Below are positions 41,745 through 53,096 of a DNA stretch of 64,000 bases, piece by piece. The notes beneath the pieces are model-generated. The model saw only the letters and a program-made list of their open reading frames with translations. It ran no database searches and was not told the origin of the DNA. The DNA comes from Pseudomonas sp. (GTDB lineage Bacteria; Pseudomonadota; Gammaproteobacteria; Pseudomonadales; Pseudomonadaceae). The position numbers were made by a program, and so were the translations under genes. Where the stretch lies: positions 1 to 64,000 of the forward strand of contig JAUYKV010000002.1 of assembly GCA_030699825.1 (NCBI GenBank), read 5' to 3'. Position 1 is the first letter of the stretch; each line of letters opens with the position of its first letter.

Positions 41745-42020
41745 ATGCAGCGAATTTGTTTACATGGTTATGTCAGTGGCCGGGTGCAGGGGGTGTTCTT
41801 TCGCCAGGCCACTGCCGAACAGGCCGAGCGCCTGGAGCTGGATGGCTGGGTGCGTAACCTCGCCGACGGTCGTGTCGAGGTGTTGCTCGAAGGCGAGGAA
41901 CCCGCGGTGCGCGAGCTGGCCGCCTGGCTGGGGCAGGGGCCGGCAAAGGCCAAGGTCACCGAGGTCGCGCTGGAGGAACAGGCGTTGCAAGGGATCGCCG
42001 GATTTATCGTACGGCGCTGA
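41745..42020 (+). CDS. acyP: Acylphosphatase
   Basis: HGYVSGRVQGVFFRQATAEQAERLELDGWVRNLADGRVEVLLEG. Confidence 0.95.
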   Translation: MQRICLHGYVSGRVQGVFFRQATAEQAERLELDGWVRNLADGRVEVLLEGEEPAVRELAAWLGQGPAKAKVTEVALEEQALQGIAGFIVRR

Positions 42021-42116
42021 TGGCGTGCAGGCTGGTGTTGATGTAGCCGGGTGCATCCCGGGCTGCATGTCCACGCGGAGCGTGGGAACGATCAAATCTG
42101 GGGTAATCCACAATCC

Positions 42117-42209
42117 GTAGGGTGTCACTCGCCGCAGGCAGTGCACCATGGGTTCACCGGCGCGGCACAAAAGCTGGCGGGTTGTCGCTGCGCTCCGAAG
42201 CCGCCCTAC
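42117..42209. repeat. Repeat family F alone (GTAGGGTGTCACTCGCC ... GCCGCCCTAC)
   Basis: Near-identical to the interior of the long family A copies at 4884-5090 and 55754-55974. Confidence 0.85.
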
Positions 42210-42383
42210 AAACGGATCGCCGCTTGGCCGCTCCAGCAGACACAATTGCCTCCAGTTTGCTGCGCGACAGCGCGGGGTCTAAGACGAGGCGGGGTCTCCT
42301 GCTCGCTATGCGCCGGGCCTGCGCTGCCGCAGACCTCGCCCATGAACTCGGGATCTACGCGGATGCGTCCGCCCACCCGCTAG

Positions 42384-42956
42384 TCACGGCTTGACGTACC
42401 AGAAGTCGTGCCAGAAACCGATGACCTTGGCCGGGTAGGTCTGCTTGCCGAGGCTGCCGTTGTAGCGCGCCAGGGCGCGGCTCAGGTTGCCGTTCTCTTT
42501 ACGCAAATAGAAGCTGAGGATGGTGCAGCCGTAGCGCAGATTGGTGGCGTTATCGGTGAGGTTGTCCTGCGGGCGACCGAGTTCGGCTTTCCAGAAAGGC
42601 ATTACCTGCATCATGCCCTGGGCGCCGGCCGAGGAAATGGCGAAGCGGTCGAAATGGCTTTCCGTGTGGATCAGGGCCAGAACCAGGTCGGGACGCAAAC
42701 CGGCCTTGCTGGCTTCGCGGTGTACCAGTCTGAGCAGGGTCAGGCGTTGTTCGGCATCGGCGATGTAGCGCGTCATGCGGGTCGACATGTCCAGCAGCCA
42801 GACTTCCGCATCGAAGCGATCCTGGAAACTGTCGGCTTCGGCCACCGTGCGTTGCAGCAGCGCACGCAGTTCCGGCTCGGGTGCCTGGCGCAGGTTGGCG
42901 TGGCCGGGCAGGCACAACAGGGTCAGCAGCAGGGTCAGGCACAGGCGCAAGGCCAT
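42384..42956 (-). CDS. Lytic transglycosylase (SLT domain)
   Basis: ALIHTESHFDRFAISSAGAQGMMQVMPFW. Confidence 0.92.
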   Translation of the reverse strand: MALRLCLTLLLTLLCLPGHANLRQAPEPELRALLQRTVAEADSFQDRFDAEVWLLDMSTRMTRYIADAEQRLTLLRLVHREASKAGLRPDLVLALIHTESHFDRFAISSAGAQGMMQVMPFWKAELGRPQDNLTDNATNLRYGCTILSFYLRKENGNLSRALARYNGSLGKQTYPAKVIGFWHDFWYVKP

Positions 42957-42964
42957 GCTCCGGT

Positions 42965-43918
42965 TCAGTCGTTGCCAGGGTCGGCAGCCAGGCGCCCGGC
43001 ATCGCGCATCAGGGCCAGCAGGAAGCTTTCCTGTAGTTCGGGATCGTTGCGGGTCAGCTCGATCAGGCTCTGTTCCAGCTCGCTGGCTTCTTCCTCCAGG
43101 CCCAGCTCGGACAGGCGCTTGACCCGGTGCACCCATTGTTCGACATCATCGTTTTCCAGATCGTCGTAGATCAGCTTGTGCGCTTCCTGCAGCTTGCCGC
43201 GCAGGGTGCGGCTGACCAGCAAGGTGGTATCCGCACGGGGCGAGCCTTGTGGGTCTGCGACGCTCAGCTGCAAGGTACCGATGCGGCTGACATCCTCCTC
43301 GGCAAAGGGGTTGTCGAGCAGGTTGAGGCGCAGCACGCCATTGCGGTCGGTCAGCAGTTCATGGGTTTTCCCGTTGGCATTGACCAGGACCGAGCGCTCG
43401 GCCCAGGGCAGGCTGGAGTATTCCATGCGGGTGTCCTGGCGTTGCTCGTCGAGGCTGGCGAGGTTTTGCTGTGAGCGGCCGTTGGACTCGACGTTGATGA
43501 ACGGGTTGAGCCCGGCAAAGCCATAGCTGATCCAGTCCTTGGTGGCGCTGTCCGGCAGGCTGCCGAGCAATACCACGTTGAGTACATTAGCGCCGATGCC
43601 GGCGACCACGGCAACGGCGCCCATCGGCACTTCGTAGAGCTCGCGCCAGGGCTGGTAAGGCGTATAGCGGTCGTAACGACGGCTGACCTCGAATACGCTC
43701 ACCTCGAAGGTCTTCTGCTCGTGCACCCGCACCCGCCGTTGCGGCAGTTCCAGTACGCGCGGCTCGCCCACGTCTATCTGCAGGCTGTGATCCAGCAGTT
43801 TGCGCTCGACACGCTCCTCATGCTCGCTACGTTGCGGCAATTGGTTGGCGCAGCCACTCAGAAAGAGGGCGCCGCAGAGTGCGGCGCCGACGAGGCTCAG
43901 GGTGCTTCGTTTGAACAT
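42965..43918 (-). CDS. Conserved lipoprotein
   Basis: Lipobox ALFLSGCAN; 318 aa. Confidence 0.75.
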   Translation of the reverse strand: MFKRSTLSLVGAALCGALFLSGCANQLPQRSEHEERVERKLLDHSLQIDVGEPRVLELPQRRVRVHEQKTFEVSVFEVSRRYDRYTPYQPWRELYEVPMGAVAVVAGIGANVLNVVLLGSLPDSATKDWISYGFAGLNPFINVESNGRSQQNLASLDEQRQDTRMEYSSLPWAERSVLVNANGKTHELLTDRNGVLRLNLLDNPFAEEDVSRIGTLQLSVADPQGSPRADTTLLVSRTLRGKLQEAHKLIYDDLENDDVEQWVHRVKRLSELGLEEEASELEQSLIELTRNDPELQESFLLALMRDAGRLAADPGND

Positions 43919-43942
43919 GATGGCTCTTATCAAAGGCTGAAA

Positions 43943-45658
43943 TCAGCGGCGGATACGTGCTTGGATGAAGGGCAGGATGTCGGCGACGGCAACCACCTGG
44001 GCCTCGGTTTCCTGGCGGCTCTTGTATTCCAGATTGCCTTCGGCCAGGCCGCGATCGCTGATCACGATGCGGTGCGGGATGCCGATCAATTCCATGTCGG
44101 CGAATTTGATCCCCGGGCTGGTCTTTTTGTCACGGTCATCGAGCAGCACTTCAAAGCCGGCAGCCGTCAGGTCGGCATAGAGTCGGTCGGTGGTTTCACG
44201 TACGGCGTCGGTTTCATAACGCAGCGGCACCAGGGCGATCTGGAACGGCGCCAGTGTGTCGTTCCAGAGAATCCCCCGCTCGTCGTTATTCTGCTCGATG
44301 GCAGCGGCAACCACGCGCGATACGCCGATGCCGTAGCAACCCATGGTCAGGGTCGCCGGCTTGCCATTCTCGCCCATCACGGTGCAGTTCAGCGCTTCGC
44401 TGTATTTGCTGCCCAGCTGGAAGATGTGCCCGACTTCGATGCCGCGCTTGATCTCCAGCGTGCCCTGGCCATCCGGGCTCGGGTCGCCAGCGACGACGTT
44501 GCGCAGGTCGGCGACCATCGGCAGGGGCAGGTCGCGCTCCCAGTTCACGCCAAAGTAGTGCTTGTCGTCGATGTTGGCGCCGATCACGAAATCGCTCATC
44601 AGGGCGACCGAACGATCGACGATGCACGGCAGTGGCAGGTTCAGCGGGCCGAGGGAGCCGGCACCGGCGCCGATGGCGTCGCGCAGTTCGGCTTCCGAGG
44701 CCATTACCAGCGGGCTGGCCACTTGTTCCAGGTTGGCCGCCTTGATTTCGTTCAGCTCGTGATCGCCGCGAATGACCAGGGCGATCAGGGTGCCGGCTTC
44801 GGCGCCATGCACCACCAGGGTCTTGATGGTTTTCTCGATGGCCACCTCGAACTGGCTGACCAGATCGTTGATGGTCTTGGTGTTCAGGGTCTCGACCAGG
44901 CGCAGGGCTTCGCTGGCATCGCCGCGCACGGTTTCACGCGGAACGGCTTCGGCCTTCTCGATATTGGCGGCGTAGTCGGAACTGTCGCTGAAGGCGATAT
45001 CGTCTTCGCCGGATTCGGCCAACACGTGGAACTCATGGGAGCCGGTGCCGCCGATCGAACCGGTATCGGCCTGCACCGGTCGGAAATTCAGGCCCAGGCG
45101 GGTGAATACCTGGCAGTAGGCCTGGTGCATGCGGTCGTAGGTTGCCTGCAGCGACGCCTGGTCGACATGGAAGGAGTAGGCATCCTTCATGATGAACTCA
45201 CGGCCGCGCATCAGGCCGAAGCGCGGACGAATCTCGTCGCGGAACTTGGTCTGGATCTGGTACAGGTTGAGCGGCAGCTGTTTGTAGCTGCTCAATTCGT
45301 TGCGCACCAGGTCGGTGATCACTTCTTCGTGGGTCGGGCCGACGCAGAACTCGCGGCCGTGGCGATCCTTCAGGCGCAGCAGCTCGGGGCCGTATTGCTC
45401 CCAGCGGCCCGACTCCTGCCACAACTCGGCGGGCTGAATCGCCGGCATCAGCACCTCGAGGGCGCCTGCGGCGTTCATTTCCTCGCGGACGATGGCTTCC
45501 ACCTTGCGCATCACGCGCAGCCCCATCGGCAGCCAGGTATACAGGCCCGAGGCGAGCTTGCGGATCATGCCGGCGCGCAGCATCAGCTGGTGGCTGATCA
45601 CCACGGCATCGGAAGGGGTTTCTTTGAGTGTCGAGAGCAGGAACTGACTGGTGCGCAT
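43943..45658 (-). CDS. proS: Prolyl-tRNA synthetase
   Basis: [49 protein letters not shown] domain. Confidence 0.96.
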   Translation of the reverse strand: MRTSQFLLSTLKETPSDAVVISHQLMLRAGMIRKLASGLYTWLPMGLRVMRKVEAIVREEMNAAGALEVLMPAIQPAELWQESGRWEQYGPELLRLKDRHGREFCVGPTHEEVITDLVRNELSSYKQLPLNLYQIQTKFRDEIRPRFGLMRGREFIMKDAYSFHVDQASLQATYDRMHQAYCQVFTRLGLNFRPVQADTGSIGGTGSHEFHVLAESGEDDIAFSDSSDYAANIEKAEAVPRETVRGDASEALRLVETLNTKTINDLVSQFEVAIEKTIKTLVVHGAEAGTLIALVIRGDHELNEIKAANLEQVASPLVMASEAELRDAIGAGAGSLGPLNLPLPCIVDRSVALMSDFVIGANIDDKHYFGVNWERDLPLPMVADLRNVVAGDPSPDGQGTLEIKRGIEVGHIFQLGSKYSEALNCTVMGENGKPATLTMGCYGIGVSRVVAAAIEQNNDERGILWNDTLAPFQIALVPLRYETDAVRETTDRLYADLTAAGFEVLLDDRDKKTSPGIKFADMELIGIPHRIVISDRGLAEGNLEYKSRQETEAQVVAVADILPFIQARIRR

Positions 45659-45763
45659 AATTGGCCGTTCTGTCGGTTGCAAGGGCTTTTGATAGGTCGG
45701 CATTGTACGGTGCCTGTACTGTTGCGTACAGGATGCAGGCAGGCAGTTCGGGAGGAGGTGAGT

Positions 45764-46180
45764 GTGACGGGATTGACGGCGGAACAGGTTCAGGTACTGA
45801 TTCGGGCGGGTTTGCCCATAGCCGAGGATATCGAGCTGTGTATCGACCGGCTGGACGAGCAGGGCGTGCTGGCGCGGGTGCCCTTTCATGCCAAGTTGGT
45901 GCGCCCCGGCGGCACCCTGTCTGGGCCGACCATCATGGCGCTGGCCGATGCGGCCATGTATGCGGTGGTGCTGGGGCGCTTGGGCCGAGTGGAAATGGCG
46001 GTGACCTCCAACCTGAATATCAACTTCCTGGTCAAGCCCAAACCGGTGGACTTGCTGGCCGAGGCGCGGATATTACGTTTGAGTCGGCGCCAGGCGGTGT
46101 GCGAAGTGTCGCTGTATTCGCTGGGTAATACAGATGAGTTGGTCGCGCATGTGACCGGAACTTACGCATTACCACTGTGA
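45764..46180 (+). CDS. PaaI-family thioesterase (GTG start)
   Basis: [30 protein letters not shown] hotdog motif. Confidence 0.85.
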   Translation: MTGLTAEQVQVLIRAGLPIAEDIELCIDRLDEQGVLARVPFHAKLVRPGGTLSGPTIMALADAAMYAVVLGRLGRVEMAVTSNLNINFLVKPKPVDLLAEARILRLSRRQAVCEVSLYSLGNTDELVAHVTGTYALPL

Positions 46181-46221
46181 TGAGTGCTGGTTAAATAATG
46201 ATCAATATCTAAGTGACAGAC

Positions 46222-46252
46222 AAAAAAAGCCCGGCATAAGCCGGGCCTTTTC
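46222..46252. terminator. Terminator at the oprD-family 3' end
   Basis: AAAAAAAGCCCGGCATAAGCCGGGCCTTTT. Confidence 0.85.
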
Positions 46253-46277
46253 GTATTGCTAACGAATTACAGCTGAA

Positions 46278-47540
46278 TTACAGCACGCTCAGCGGGTATT
46301 CGACGATCAGGCGGAAGTCATTGATGTCGCCACCGTACGAGTTATCGGCACGGTAGAAGGCGTTACGGATGCGGAAGGACAGATCCTTGGCGGCGCCGCC
46401 CTGGATCACGTACTTGGCTTCGATATCCAGCTCACGCTCTTCAGCGCTGCTATCGACCCCTACAACGTCAATATTGTCGCCAACAGTGTAACGGGTCATG
46501 AAGCTCAGGCCCGGCACGCCGTAGGTAGCCATGTCCACGGCATACTTAGCCTGCCAGGAACGCTCGTCCTTGGCATTGAAGTCGGAGTACTGCACTGAGT
46601 TCGACAGCCAGATGGTACCGTCGCCATCCACGCCGTAGGCGTAGCCGGCGTCCCCGCTGGAGCGCTGGTGGGACACGCTAAAGGTGTGGGCGCCCAAGTT
46701 GTAAGCGGCGGCCAGGCTCCAGATATTGTTGTCGACTTCGTCCCACAGTTCCTTGCCGTCGCCACGAGTTCTGTAGCCGTTGAAGTCGAAGTTCAGCGAC
46801 TGCTCTTCAGCCAGTGGCAGGTTGTAGTTCAAGTTGACATAAGTCTTCTTGAAATAGTCTTCAACGTCGGAGGCGTGGATGGCACCGCTGAAATTGTCGG
46901 TGAAGCTGTAGCTCGCACCAGCGAAGTTGATGGAATTCAAGGCGCCGTCATAGGCACTGCCGCGGCCGGTTGCAGTTTGGCTGCTCACGGCGGTGAAGCG
47001 ACCGGCGGTCAGTTCCAAGCCTGCGATTTCGTTGCTGGTCAGCAGCGTGCCAGTGGCGACTTCCGGCAGGATGCGACTGTCGTCGGTGCTGAAGACCGGG
47101 CTGGCAGTCATCTGGTTGCCGTACTTCAGAACAGTGTCGGAGATGCGGAACTTGATGGCGCCGCCGACTTCGGTCTGGGTGTCGTCACCGCGACCGTCGT
47201 CGGTGGTGGCGAACAGGCCGTTGCTGTGGCGGCCGCGACCGCTATCCAGCTTGATGCTGGAGAGGGAGTGGGCGTCGACGCCGACACCTACGGTGCCTTG
47301 GGTGAAGCCAGACTCAGCCAGCAGGCGAATACCCAGGCCGGTTTCTTCACGATAGCTTTGAGCGCTACGTTTAGGTTCGCCGCTGCGGAAGTCACGGTTG
47401 TGATAGAGGATACGATTGAAAATATTGAAAGTGCTGTCTTCCAGAAAGCCCTTGGACTCGGACTGGCTGGAGGCCGCGGCCATTTGGGTACTGCCCGCTG
47501 CTACTGCGAGGGCGATTACGCTCCACTTCATCACTTGCAT
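46278..47540 (-). CDS. OprD-family outer membrane porin
   Basis: GFLEDSTFNIFNRILYHNRDFR, C-terminal NDFRLIVEYPLSVL. Confidence 0.93.
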   Translation of the reverse strand: MQVMKWSVIALAVAAGSTQMAAASSQSESKGFLEDSTFNIFNRILYHNRDFRSGEPKRSAQSYREETGLGIRLLAESGFTQGTVGVGVDAHSLSSIKLDSGRGRHSNGLFATTDDGRGDDTQTEVGGAIKFRISDTVLKYGNQMTASPVFSTDDSRILPEVATGTLLTSNEIAGLELTAGRFTAVSSQTATGRGSAYDGALNSINFAGASYSFTDNFSGAIHASDVEDYFKKTYVNLNYNLPLAEEQSLNFDFNGYRTRGDGKELWDEVDNNIWSLAAAYNLGAHTFSVSHQRSSGDAGYAYGVDGDGTIWLSNSVQYSDFNAKDERSWQAKYAVDMATYGVPGLSFMTRYTVGDNIDVVGVDSSAEERELDIEAKYVIQGGAAKDLSFRIRNAFYRADNSYGGDINDFRLIVEYPLSVL

Positions 47541-48292
47541 CGTGATTGCTCCTTTGGTTTAGAAGAGTTGCGCTGTCCAGTTAGTTGTTATTCGGACAGC
47601 TCTTTCTTTTTTGTGTCGGCGGTAACTTATAGCACGCGGTCAAAGTTGGCGATAGTTGCGATCTGCTCCTTGCACTTTGTTTACGCTTATGTCGCAAAAT
47701 ACGATAAAGCATGTCGCAATTCTGTAGCTTTTGCGCGCGTGCTTTGCAGCGCCGGCGAATTCTGCAATTCCGGTTGTTGACAACCGGGTTTTGTTGCTTG
47801 AGCACCCGTGGTATCGAGTGCCGCAGTAGCTAAAGCAAGACTCGTGCTCAAACGGCATGCTGCTCGATAGATGTTGACTATTTGCTGGTCCGGGTTGCGC
47901 TCGCCCAGCCCTGTAAAGCTATTGCAGTCAGGTTTCATGGGGGTTACAGCCGCCTTAGGCCGACTGTACAGGTGGTGAAGGGGGGGCGGTCCGCAAACTT
48001 CCCTTGGGGCTGGCGGAACGTTGGCGGCATTCGGCTGGGGGAGGTCCGGGTTGCGCGGGTAACGTTTGCTGGGGCCCCATTACGCTAGGAAACAACCGGT
48101 GCGCAATAATGGTGCGTGCTCCGTTGTCGCGCGCCGCTGCATGGCGGCTGCTGCGGCGCCGTTGTCGTGTTCGGTGCGCAGGTGAATCCGCCGCGGCTCC
48201 CGCGTATCCTGCCGGTCCGGCGCATGGCGTGTCGGGTTTGCGCTTATGACGCTAAGCTTTGTCTATTCAATGGTGTGGCAGGAGGGTGGCCG

Positions 48293-48718
48293 ATGTTTGT
48301 TCTGGATCCGCGTTTGCAGCAGGACACTCTGCCGGTGGGCGATTTTGCGCTGTGCCGATTGTTGCTGATGAATGATGCCAACTACCCTTGGTTTATCCTG
48401 GTGCCCAGGCGCGAGGAGGTGTGTGAGCTGTTTCAGCTCGATACCGATGATCAGCAGGCCTTGTGGCAAGAAACCACGATGCTGGCAGAGACGCTCAAGG
48501 ATGCCTTTGGTGCCGACAAGATGAACATTGCCACCCTGGGCAATGTGGTCGGCCAGCTGCATATGCATGTGATCGCGCGGCGTCGTGACGATGCGGCCTG
48601 GCCGGCGCCGGTGTGGGGCAGGCTGCCTGCACAACCATATAGCGATGAGCAGGTTCTGGCGATCAAGGACAGGTTGCGCCTGGTGCTGGCCGAAAATTTC
48701 TGTTTTATCGAGGGCTGA
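48293..48718 (+). CDS. HIT domain protein
   Basis: [17 protein letters not shown] motif. Confidence 0.92.
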   Translation: MFVLDPRLQQDTLPVGDFALCRLLLMNDANYPWFILVPRREEVCELFQLDTDDQQALWQETTMLAETLKDAFGADKMNIATLGNVVGQLHMHVIARRRDDAAWPAPVWGRLPAQPYSDEQVLAIKDRLRLVLAENFCFIEG

Positions 48719-48720
48719 GC

Positions 48721-48927
48721 ATGAATGCCGAACAGCGAATCACCGATCTGGAAAGCCGGTTGGCTTTTCAGGATGACACCATTCAAACACTCAATGATGT
48801 GCTGGTTACGCAGCAGCGGGAGTTGGACCGCTTGCAGTTGCAGCTCGCGGCCCTGGCCAGGCGCCAGGAGGAGATAGGCGGGCAGCTTGACGCGGCCGAA
48901 GATGAGGTGCCGCCGCCGCATTACTAG
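48721..48927 (+). CDS. slyX: SlyX
   Basis: [36 protein letters not shown]...PPPHY. Confidence 0.93.
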   Translation: MNAEQRITDLESRLAFQDDTIQTLNDVLVTQQRELDRLQLQLAALARRQEEIGGQLDAAEDEVPPPHY

Positions 48928-48976
48928 TTTTTTGCAGTTATTGACTGCTGCCCTGTAAGGCCGCCGCCTTATAGAC

Positions 48977-49006
48977 AGAAAAACCCGCGTTCTGCGGGCT
49001 TTCCTG
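48977..49006. terminator. Terminator
   Basis: AGAAAAACCCGCGTTCTGCGGGCTTTCCT. Confidence 0.75.
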
Positions 49007-49039
49007 TTTCAAGGGGGTGGTAAGGGGCCGGCTAAGGGG

Positions 49040-49642
49040 TTAGCGGCGGGCGGGGGAGGCCGCAATCACGTCTTCCGCCTGCAGGCCCTTGTCGCGCTGC
49101 ATTACGGAGAACTCGACGCGTTGACCCTCGACCAATACCCGATGCCCTTCGCCGCGAATGGCGCGAAAGTGCACGAAGATATCGTCACCCGAGTCGCGGG
49201 AAATGAAGCCGAAGCCTTTGGATGTGTTGAACCACTTGACGGTGCCGGTTTCCCGGTCGGTCATGTTGTGAATCACGGCGTTGTCGCGGATTTTCAGGCG
49301 CAGGTTGGTCGCCAGGTGCAGCAGTACTGCGGCGAGCACGGCGAGCAGGCTGAACAGGGTGGCGGGCAGGCCGGCAATCGTCGGTAATGGGGCCAGCAGG
49401 ATCAAGGCTTGCAGCAGGCTGCCGAGGATCAACAGAGCGGAAACCAGGTTTTGCAGTTGATGGCGCAGGCCGGCATGCCAGATAGGCAGTTGGGGGGCCA
49501 GGATCAGGTTAAGCAAGCCAAGCAAGGCAAGGCTCAGGGCCTCTGGCTGTTGCAGGAATGGCAGGGTGTCATTGCTGAGGCTTGGCACAAAGGACAGCAG
49601 CAGGGCGGTGAAGCCCGCTAACAAGTGGACGATTTTCAACAT
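49040..49642 (-). CDS. Cold-shock-domain protein with N-terminal multi-TM region
   Basis: About four TM segments then [31 protein letters not shown]; alternative internal start [11 protein letters not shown] gives a free CSP. Confidence 0.85.
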   Translation of the reverse strand: MLKIVHLLAGFTALLLSFVPSLSNDTLPFLQQPEALSLALLGLLNLILAPQLPIWHAGLRHQLQNLVSALLILGSLLQALILLAPLPTIAGLPATLFSLLAVLAAVLLHLATNLRLKIRDNAVIHNMTDRETGTVKWFNTSKGFGFISRDSGDDIFVHFRAIRGEGHRVLVEGQRVEFSVMQRDKGLQAEDVIAASPARR

Positions 49643-49809
49643 TTCAATGAGCTCACTTATAAAAGGATCGCCAGGAAGAGCCGATTGCGCAGGCATTGCC
49701 TTGGTTTGAGGGCGTTGTAGGTGCGCGCGTCATCGGCCTATGCGCTGATCCAATGGCTCGGAGCAGCGGCACGGGGCGTATTTAACAGCAAAGAGGTGAG
49801 CGACTCAAA

Positions 49810-50877
49810 TCAAGCGCTTAGGGCGTTTTCGCAGGACTCGGGGTGGACCTGGTTGCGCCCGCTGTGTTTGGCCTGGTAAAGCGCGTCATCGGCGCGGGTG
49901 AGCAGGCTCTCCGGGGTGTCGCCGGGTTTGGCGAGGGCGAAGCCGAAGGAGGCGCTGATGCTGTCCAGGACCTGGTCGGTGCGGCGTACTTTTATTCGTA
50001 GCGACTGGATTTTCTGCCGCAGGTGTTCGGCGAAGGCGTACGCACTTTGGGTGTCGAAGCAGTCGCGAAGAATCACGCAAAACTCTTCGCCGCCGTAACG
50101 CGCGGCGGTGGCGCGCGGCGGCAGTGCTTCGCGCAGCAATTGACCGACATGCTGGAGAACCCGATCGCCCAGCGGGTGGCCATATTGGTCGTTGAACTGT
50201 TTGAAGTGGTCGATATCCAGCATCACCAGGGCCACGCCCTGGTGTTGGCCGGTCAGCGCCTGTTCCAGCAGGCGGGTAAAGGCGTGTCGGTTGAATACCT
50301 GGGTCAGGCTGTCGAGGGTGGCCGCAACGTGGGCGCGTTGCAATTGGCCGCGCAGGTGCTGGATCTCGTTCTGCGCCGCGCGTATGCGGTAGAGGAACTT
50401 CTCCTGCTGATCCTGCATCAGTTGGGTGCTTTGTTGCAGGTCGTTCAATACGTTGGGCAGGTCATCGATGATCGGCTCTTGCAGGGCGGCGAGCCCCTGC
50501 TCCAGGCTGGCTTGATAGTTGTGGCTGCCGGCCACGCTGAGCGAAACGTCGTCTTCGATGCCGTCGACCAGTTCGATGACTTGTTGCTGGCCGGCGCGGG
50601 CTTCTTCGAGTTCGTGGCGAATGACGTAGTCGCGGAACAATTTGACCGCTGCTTCTGCCGGGAAGCTGTCGAAGTCTGCGGCGATCTTGTCCAGGCGCCG
50701 ATTGAGCTCCGGTTCCCGGCCTTGGCTGTAGGTATACCAAAGCGCATAGTGCAGCGGGTTGGGTGCTATGCCGTAACGCATCATCAGGGGTACGGCCTGC
50801 TTCAGCAGGGTGGCTGCCTCGCGCGTGTCTTCCGGGTAGCGCTCAAGAATGTTCGGGGTTTTGTTTGGCTTGCTCAT
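49810..50877 (-). CDS. Diguanylate cyclase (GGDEF)
   Basis: DSLTQVFNRHAF...ARYGGEEFCVIL. Confidence 0.92.
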   Translation of the reverse strand: MSKPNKTPNILERYPEDTREAATLLKQAVPLMMRYGIAPNPLHYALWYTYSQGREPELNRRLDKIAADFDSFPAEAAVKLFRDYVIRHELEEARAGQQQVIELVDGIEDDVSLSVAGSHNYQASLEQGLAALQEPIIDDLPNVLNDLQQSTQLMQDQQEKFLYRIRAAQNEIQHLRGQLQRAHVAATLDSLTQVFNRHAFTRLLEQALTGQHQGVALVMLDIDHFKQFNDQYGHPLGDRVLQHVGQLLREALPPRATAARYGGEEFCVILRDCFDTQSAYAFAEHLRQKIQSLRIKVRRTDQVLDSISASFGFALAKPGDTPESLLTRADDALYQAKHSGRNQVHPESCENALSA

Positions 50878-51050
50878 GCATGTCACTGTGGCAAGTTGCG
50901 GATGGCTGAAGCATAGAGCAAGCACCGGCCTTGCGCCTAGGTACATTTCGGCACGATGTGATCCGGGTGCAGGTTCCAGGCAAAGACCGCGAGTGGTCTT
51001 TGCCTGCTGGTCGGTTCAATCGATAAGCGGGCTGTGGGCCCGGAGGCCTG

Positions 51051-51521
51051 TCAGGCGTCGAGCAGGCTGCGCAGCATCCAGGCGGTTTTTTCATGCACCT
51101 GCATGCGCTGGGTCAGTACGTCTGCGGTAGGTTCGTCGCTGACCTTGTCGAGCAAAGGGAAGATCCCGCGGGCCGTGCGGATCACGGCCTCCTGGCCCTG
51201 AACCAGTTGTTTGATCATGTCGGCAGCGCTCGGAACGCCTTCTTCCTCTTTGATCGAGGACAGGCGCGCATAGGCGGCATAGGTGCCGGGTGCGGGGAAG
51301 CCCAGGGCGCGGATGCGTTCGGCGATCTGGTCGACCGCCAATGCCAGCTCGGTGTATTGCCCTTCGAACATCAGGTGAAGGGTGTTGAACATCGGGCCGG
51401 TGACGTTCCAATGGAAATTGTGGGTTTTCAGGTACAGGGTGTAGGTGTCGGCGAGCAGGCGGGACAGGCCTTCGGCGATGGCTGCGCGATCCTGCTCGGC
51501 GATTCCGATGTTAATTTCCAT
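51051..51521 (-). CDS. Dps/ferritin-like DNA-binding stress protein
   Basis: [49 protein letters not shown]. Confidence 0.93.
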   Translation of the reverse strand: MEINIGIAEQDRAAIAEGLSRLLADTYTLYLKTHNFHWNVTGPMFNTLHLMFEGQYTELALAVDQIAERIRALGFPAPGTYAAYARLSSIKEEEGVPSAADMIKQLVQGQEAVIRTARGIFPLLDKVSDEPTADVLTQRMQVHEKTAWMLRSLLDA

Positions 51522-51622
51522 GGTGATTCTCCTTTCAGGTGGCTCGGAGCTTGTCTGGCTCCACGATGCGCAAAGCCTAGCATGGACGCTGTTGGTTATG
51601 TTCTTGATGGGCCTCGGCTGCC

Positions 51623-52759
51623 TCACCCGGGGTTTTCAGCGGCCTGCTTGCGGTGCGCGAGGGTCGGATGCTGCTGCAGGGTGCGGTTGAAGACCTCGAC
51701 CCAGTACGGGCTGAATTGGCGACCTGCCAAACCGTTGATTTCCAGGATGGCGCGCAGTAGCGGACGCTTGCTCAGGGTTTGGTGGGCGCGCTCATGGGTG
51801 CGTGCGTCGAAGGTGTCAACAATATTGAGAATCAGGGCGCCGGGGCGAATGTCGCGTTCCTGCAGGGCTCCTGGGTAGCCGCTGCCGTCGGCATGCTCCT
51901 GGTGGTGCAGGACGATGTCGGCGGCTGCCTCCCAGCCAGACAGGCGTATCAGCAGGTCATGGGCCAGACGTGGGTGTGATTGCATCTGCTGGCGTTCTTC
52001 GTGGCTGAGATTGGCTTTCTTGTGCAGCGTGTCCAGGGGCAGAAAGGCCATGCCCAGGTCGTGCAGGCAAACGGCAGCCGCCAGTTGCGCGGGGTGTTCC
52101 GCTGTATTGCCGAGCTGGTTGATGGTCAGGGCCAGTTGGCGCAAGCCGCGACCCTGCCAATAGTGCGAGCGCCGCTCGCTGACCTGCATCAGTTCGATGA
52201 AGAACAGCAGGTCTTCGTTCGGCGCAATGCCGTGCCGCTCGAGCAGTTCGACGGCCAGTGAGTTGCTGGGCGTTGTGGGCGCAGGTAGCTGGTTGTTGGG
52301 GTCGAGCTGCTGCAGGAGTGCGCGACGCACCTCTGCCTGTCGGGCAGCGGGAGCCGTCGCCAGTGCGCGCAAGGCTTGGCTGAGTGTGTCGAGCTGCAGC
52401 TGGTCGAGGCGTGCAGGGGAGCCATCCAGGCCTTGCGCTATCAGCTCTTTGAGGTGATCCAGGGTTACCAGCAAAATGTCGCCAAGCAGGCTGTCAAAGA
52501 TCAGGCGTGCCTCGCGCAAGCAGGCCAGAACGTCTTCCATGGCCTGCGGCAGGGGCATTAGCGCGTTCAGACCGATATAGCCGAGGTTGCCCTTGAGGGT
52601 GTGAACCTGGCGAAACAGGTCGTGGAGCTTTTCTCTATCGTCGGGGCAGTGCTCCAGTTCGATGAGCAGTTGTTCGCTGCGCTGAAATTGCTCGGCGGTT
52701 TCCTGGCGAAAATCATCCAGCACATCATTAGGCAGGTCGACAGGGCTGGATGGGGTCAT
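51623..52759 (-). CDS. HPt domain + HD-GYP-like protein
   Basis: [12 protein letters not shown] (HPt); [26 protein letters not shown] (HD-GYP-like). Confidence 0.88.
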   Translation of the reverse strand: MTPSSPVDLPNDVLDDFRQETAEQFQRSEQLLIELEHCPDDREKLHDLFRQVHTLKGNLGYIGLNALMPLPQAMEDVLACLREARLIFDSLLGDILLVTLDHLKELIAQGLDGSPARLDQLQLDTLSQALRALATAPAARQAEVRRALLQQLDPNNQLPAPTTPSNSLAVELLERHGIAPNEDLLFFIELMQVSERRSHYWQGRGLRQLALTINQLGNTAEHPAQLAAAVCLHDLGMAFLPLDTLHKKANLSHEERQQMQSHPRLAHDLLIRLSGWEAAADIVLHHQEHADGSGYPGALQERDIRPGALILNIVDTFDARTHERAHQTLSKRPLLRAILEINGLAGRQFSPYWVEVFNRTLQQHPTLAHRKQAAENPG

Positions 52760-53096
52760 GAGCGATCTCCGTAAAGGTGGAGCTGAGTATAGGCGGCCGG
52801 ACAAACGCGTCGGGAGCCTTGTCGGGCTTTTTGCGGTAAGACACTCTTGGTCCGACAGGCTCCAGGGGGTGGCGGCTGCAAGTGGCGGCTTAACCATATA
52901 TAATCCCGCGCTTTGCCGCGAAACGCGGGTTGATGGCGGTCTGGCGCAAGCGCGCCGTTGGTCGATTGCTGGCCCTGCCGATTGTTGCAATTGCAGAAAA
53001 TACCGCGTGAACCTGCCGACAGGCATGGCCCCGGACAAGCGCGCCGCACTCCACGCGGTCCAACGAATTCAAGACTCAAGAGAAGCGATTACCACC

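Noticed and set aside
43721-46180. 819 aa plus-strand ORF
   Set aside because: Opposite-strand shadow of the 43 kb lipoprotein gene and proS; only the final GTG-started 138 aa (45764-46180) is a real thioesterase gene.
47541-48292. Long spacer between the oprD-family gene and the HIT gene
   Set aside because: Examined for an RNA gene or repeat; no strong hairpin, motif match or credible ORF was found.
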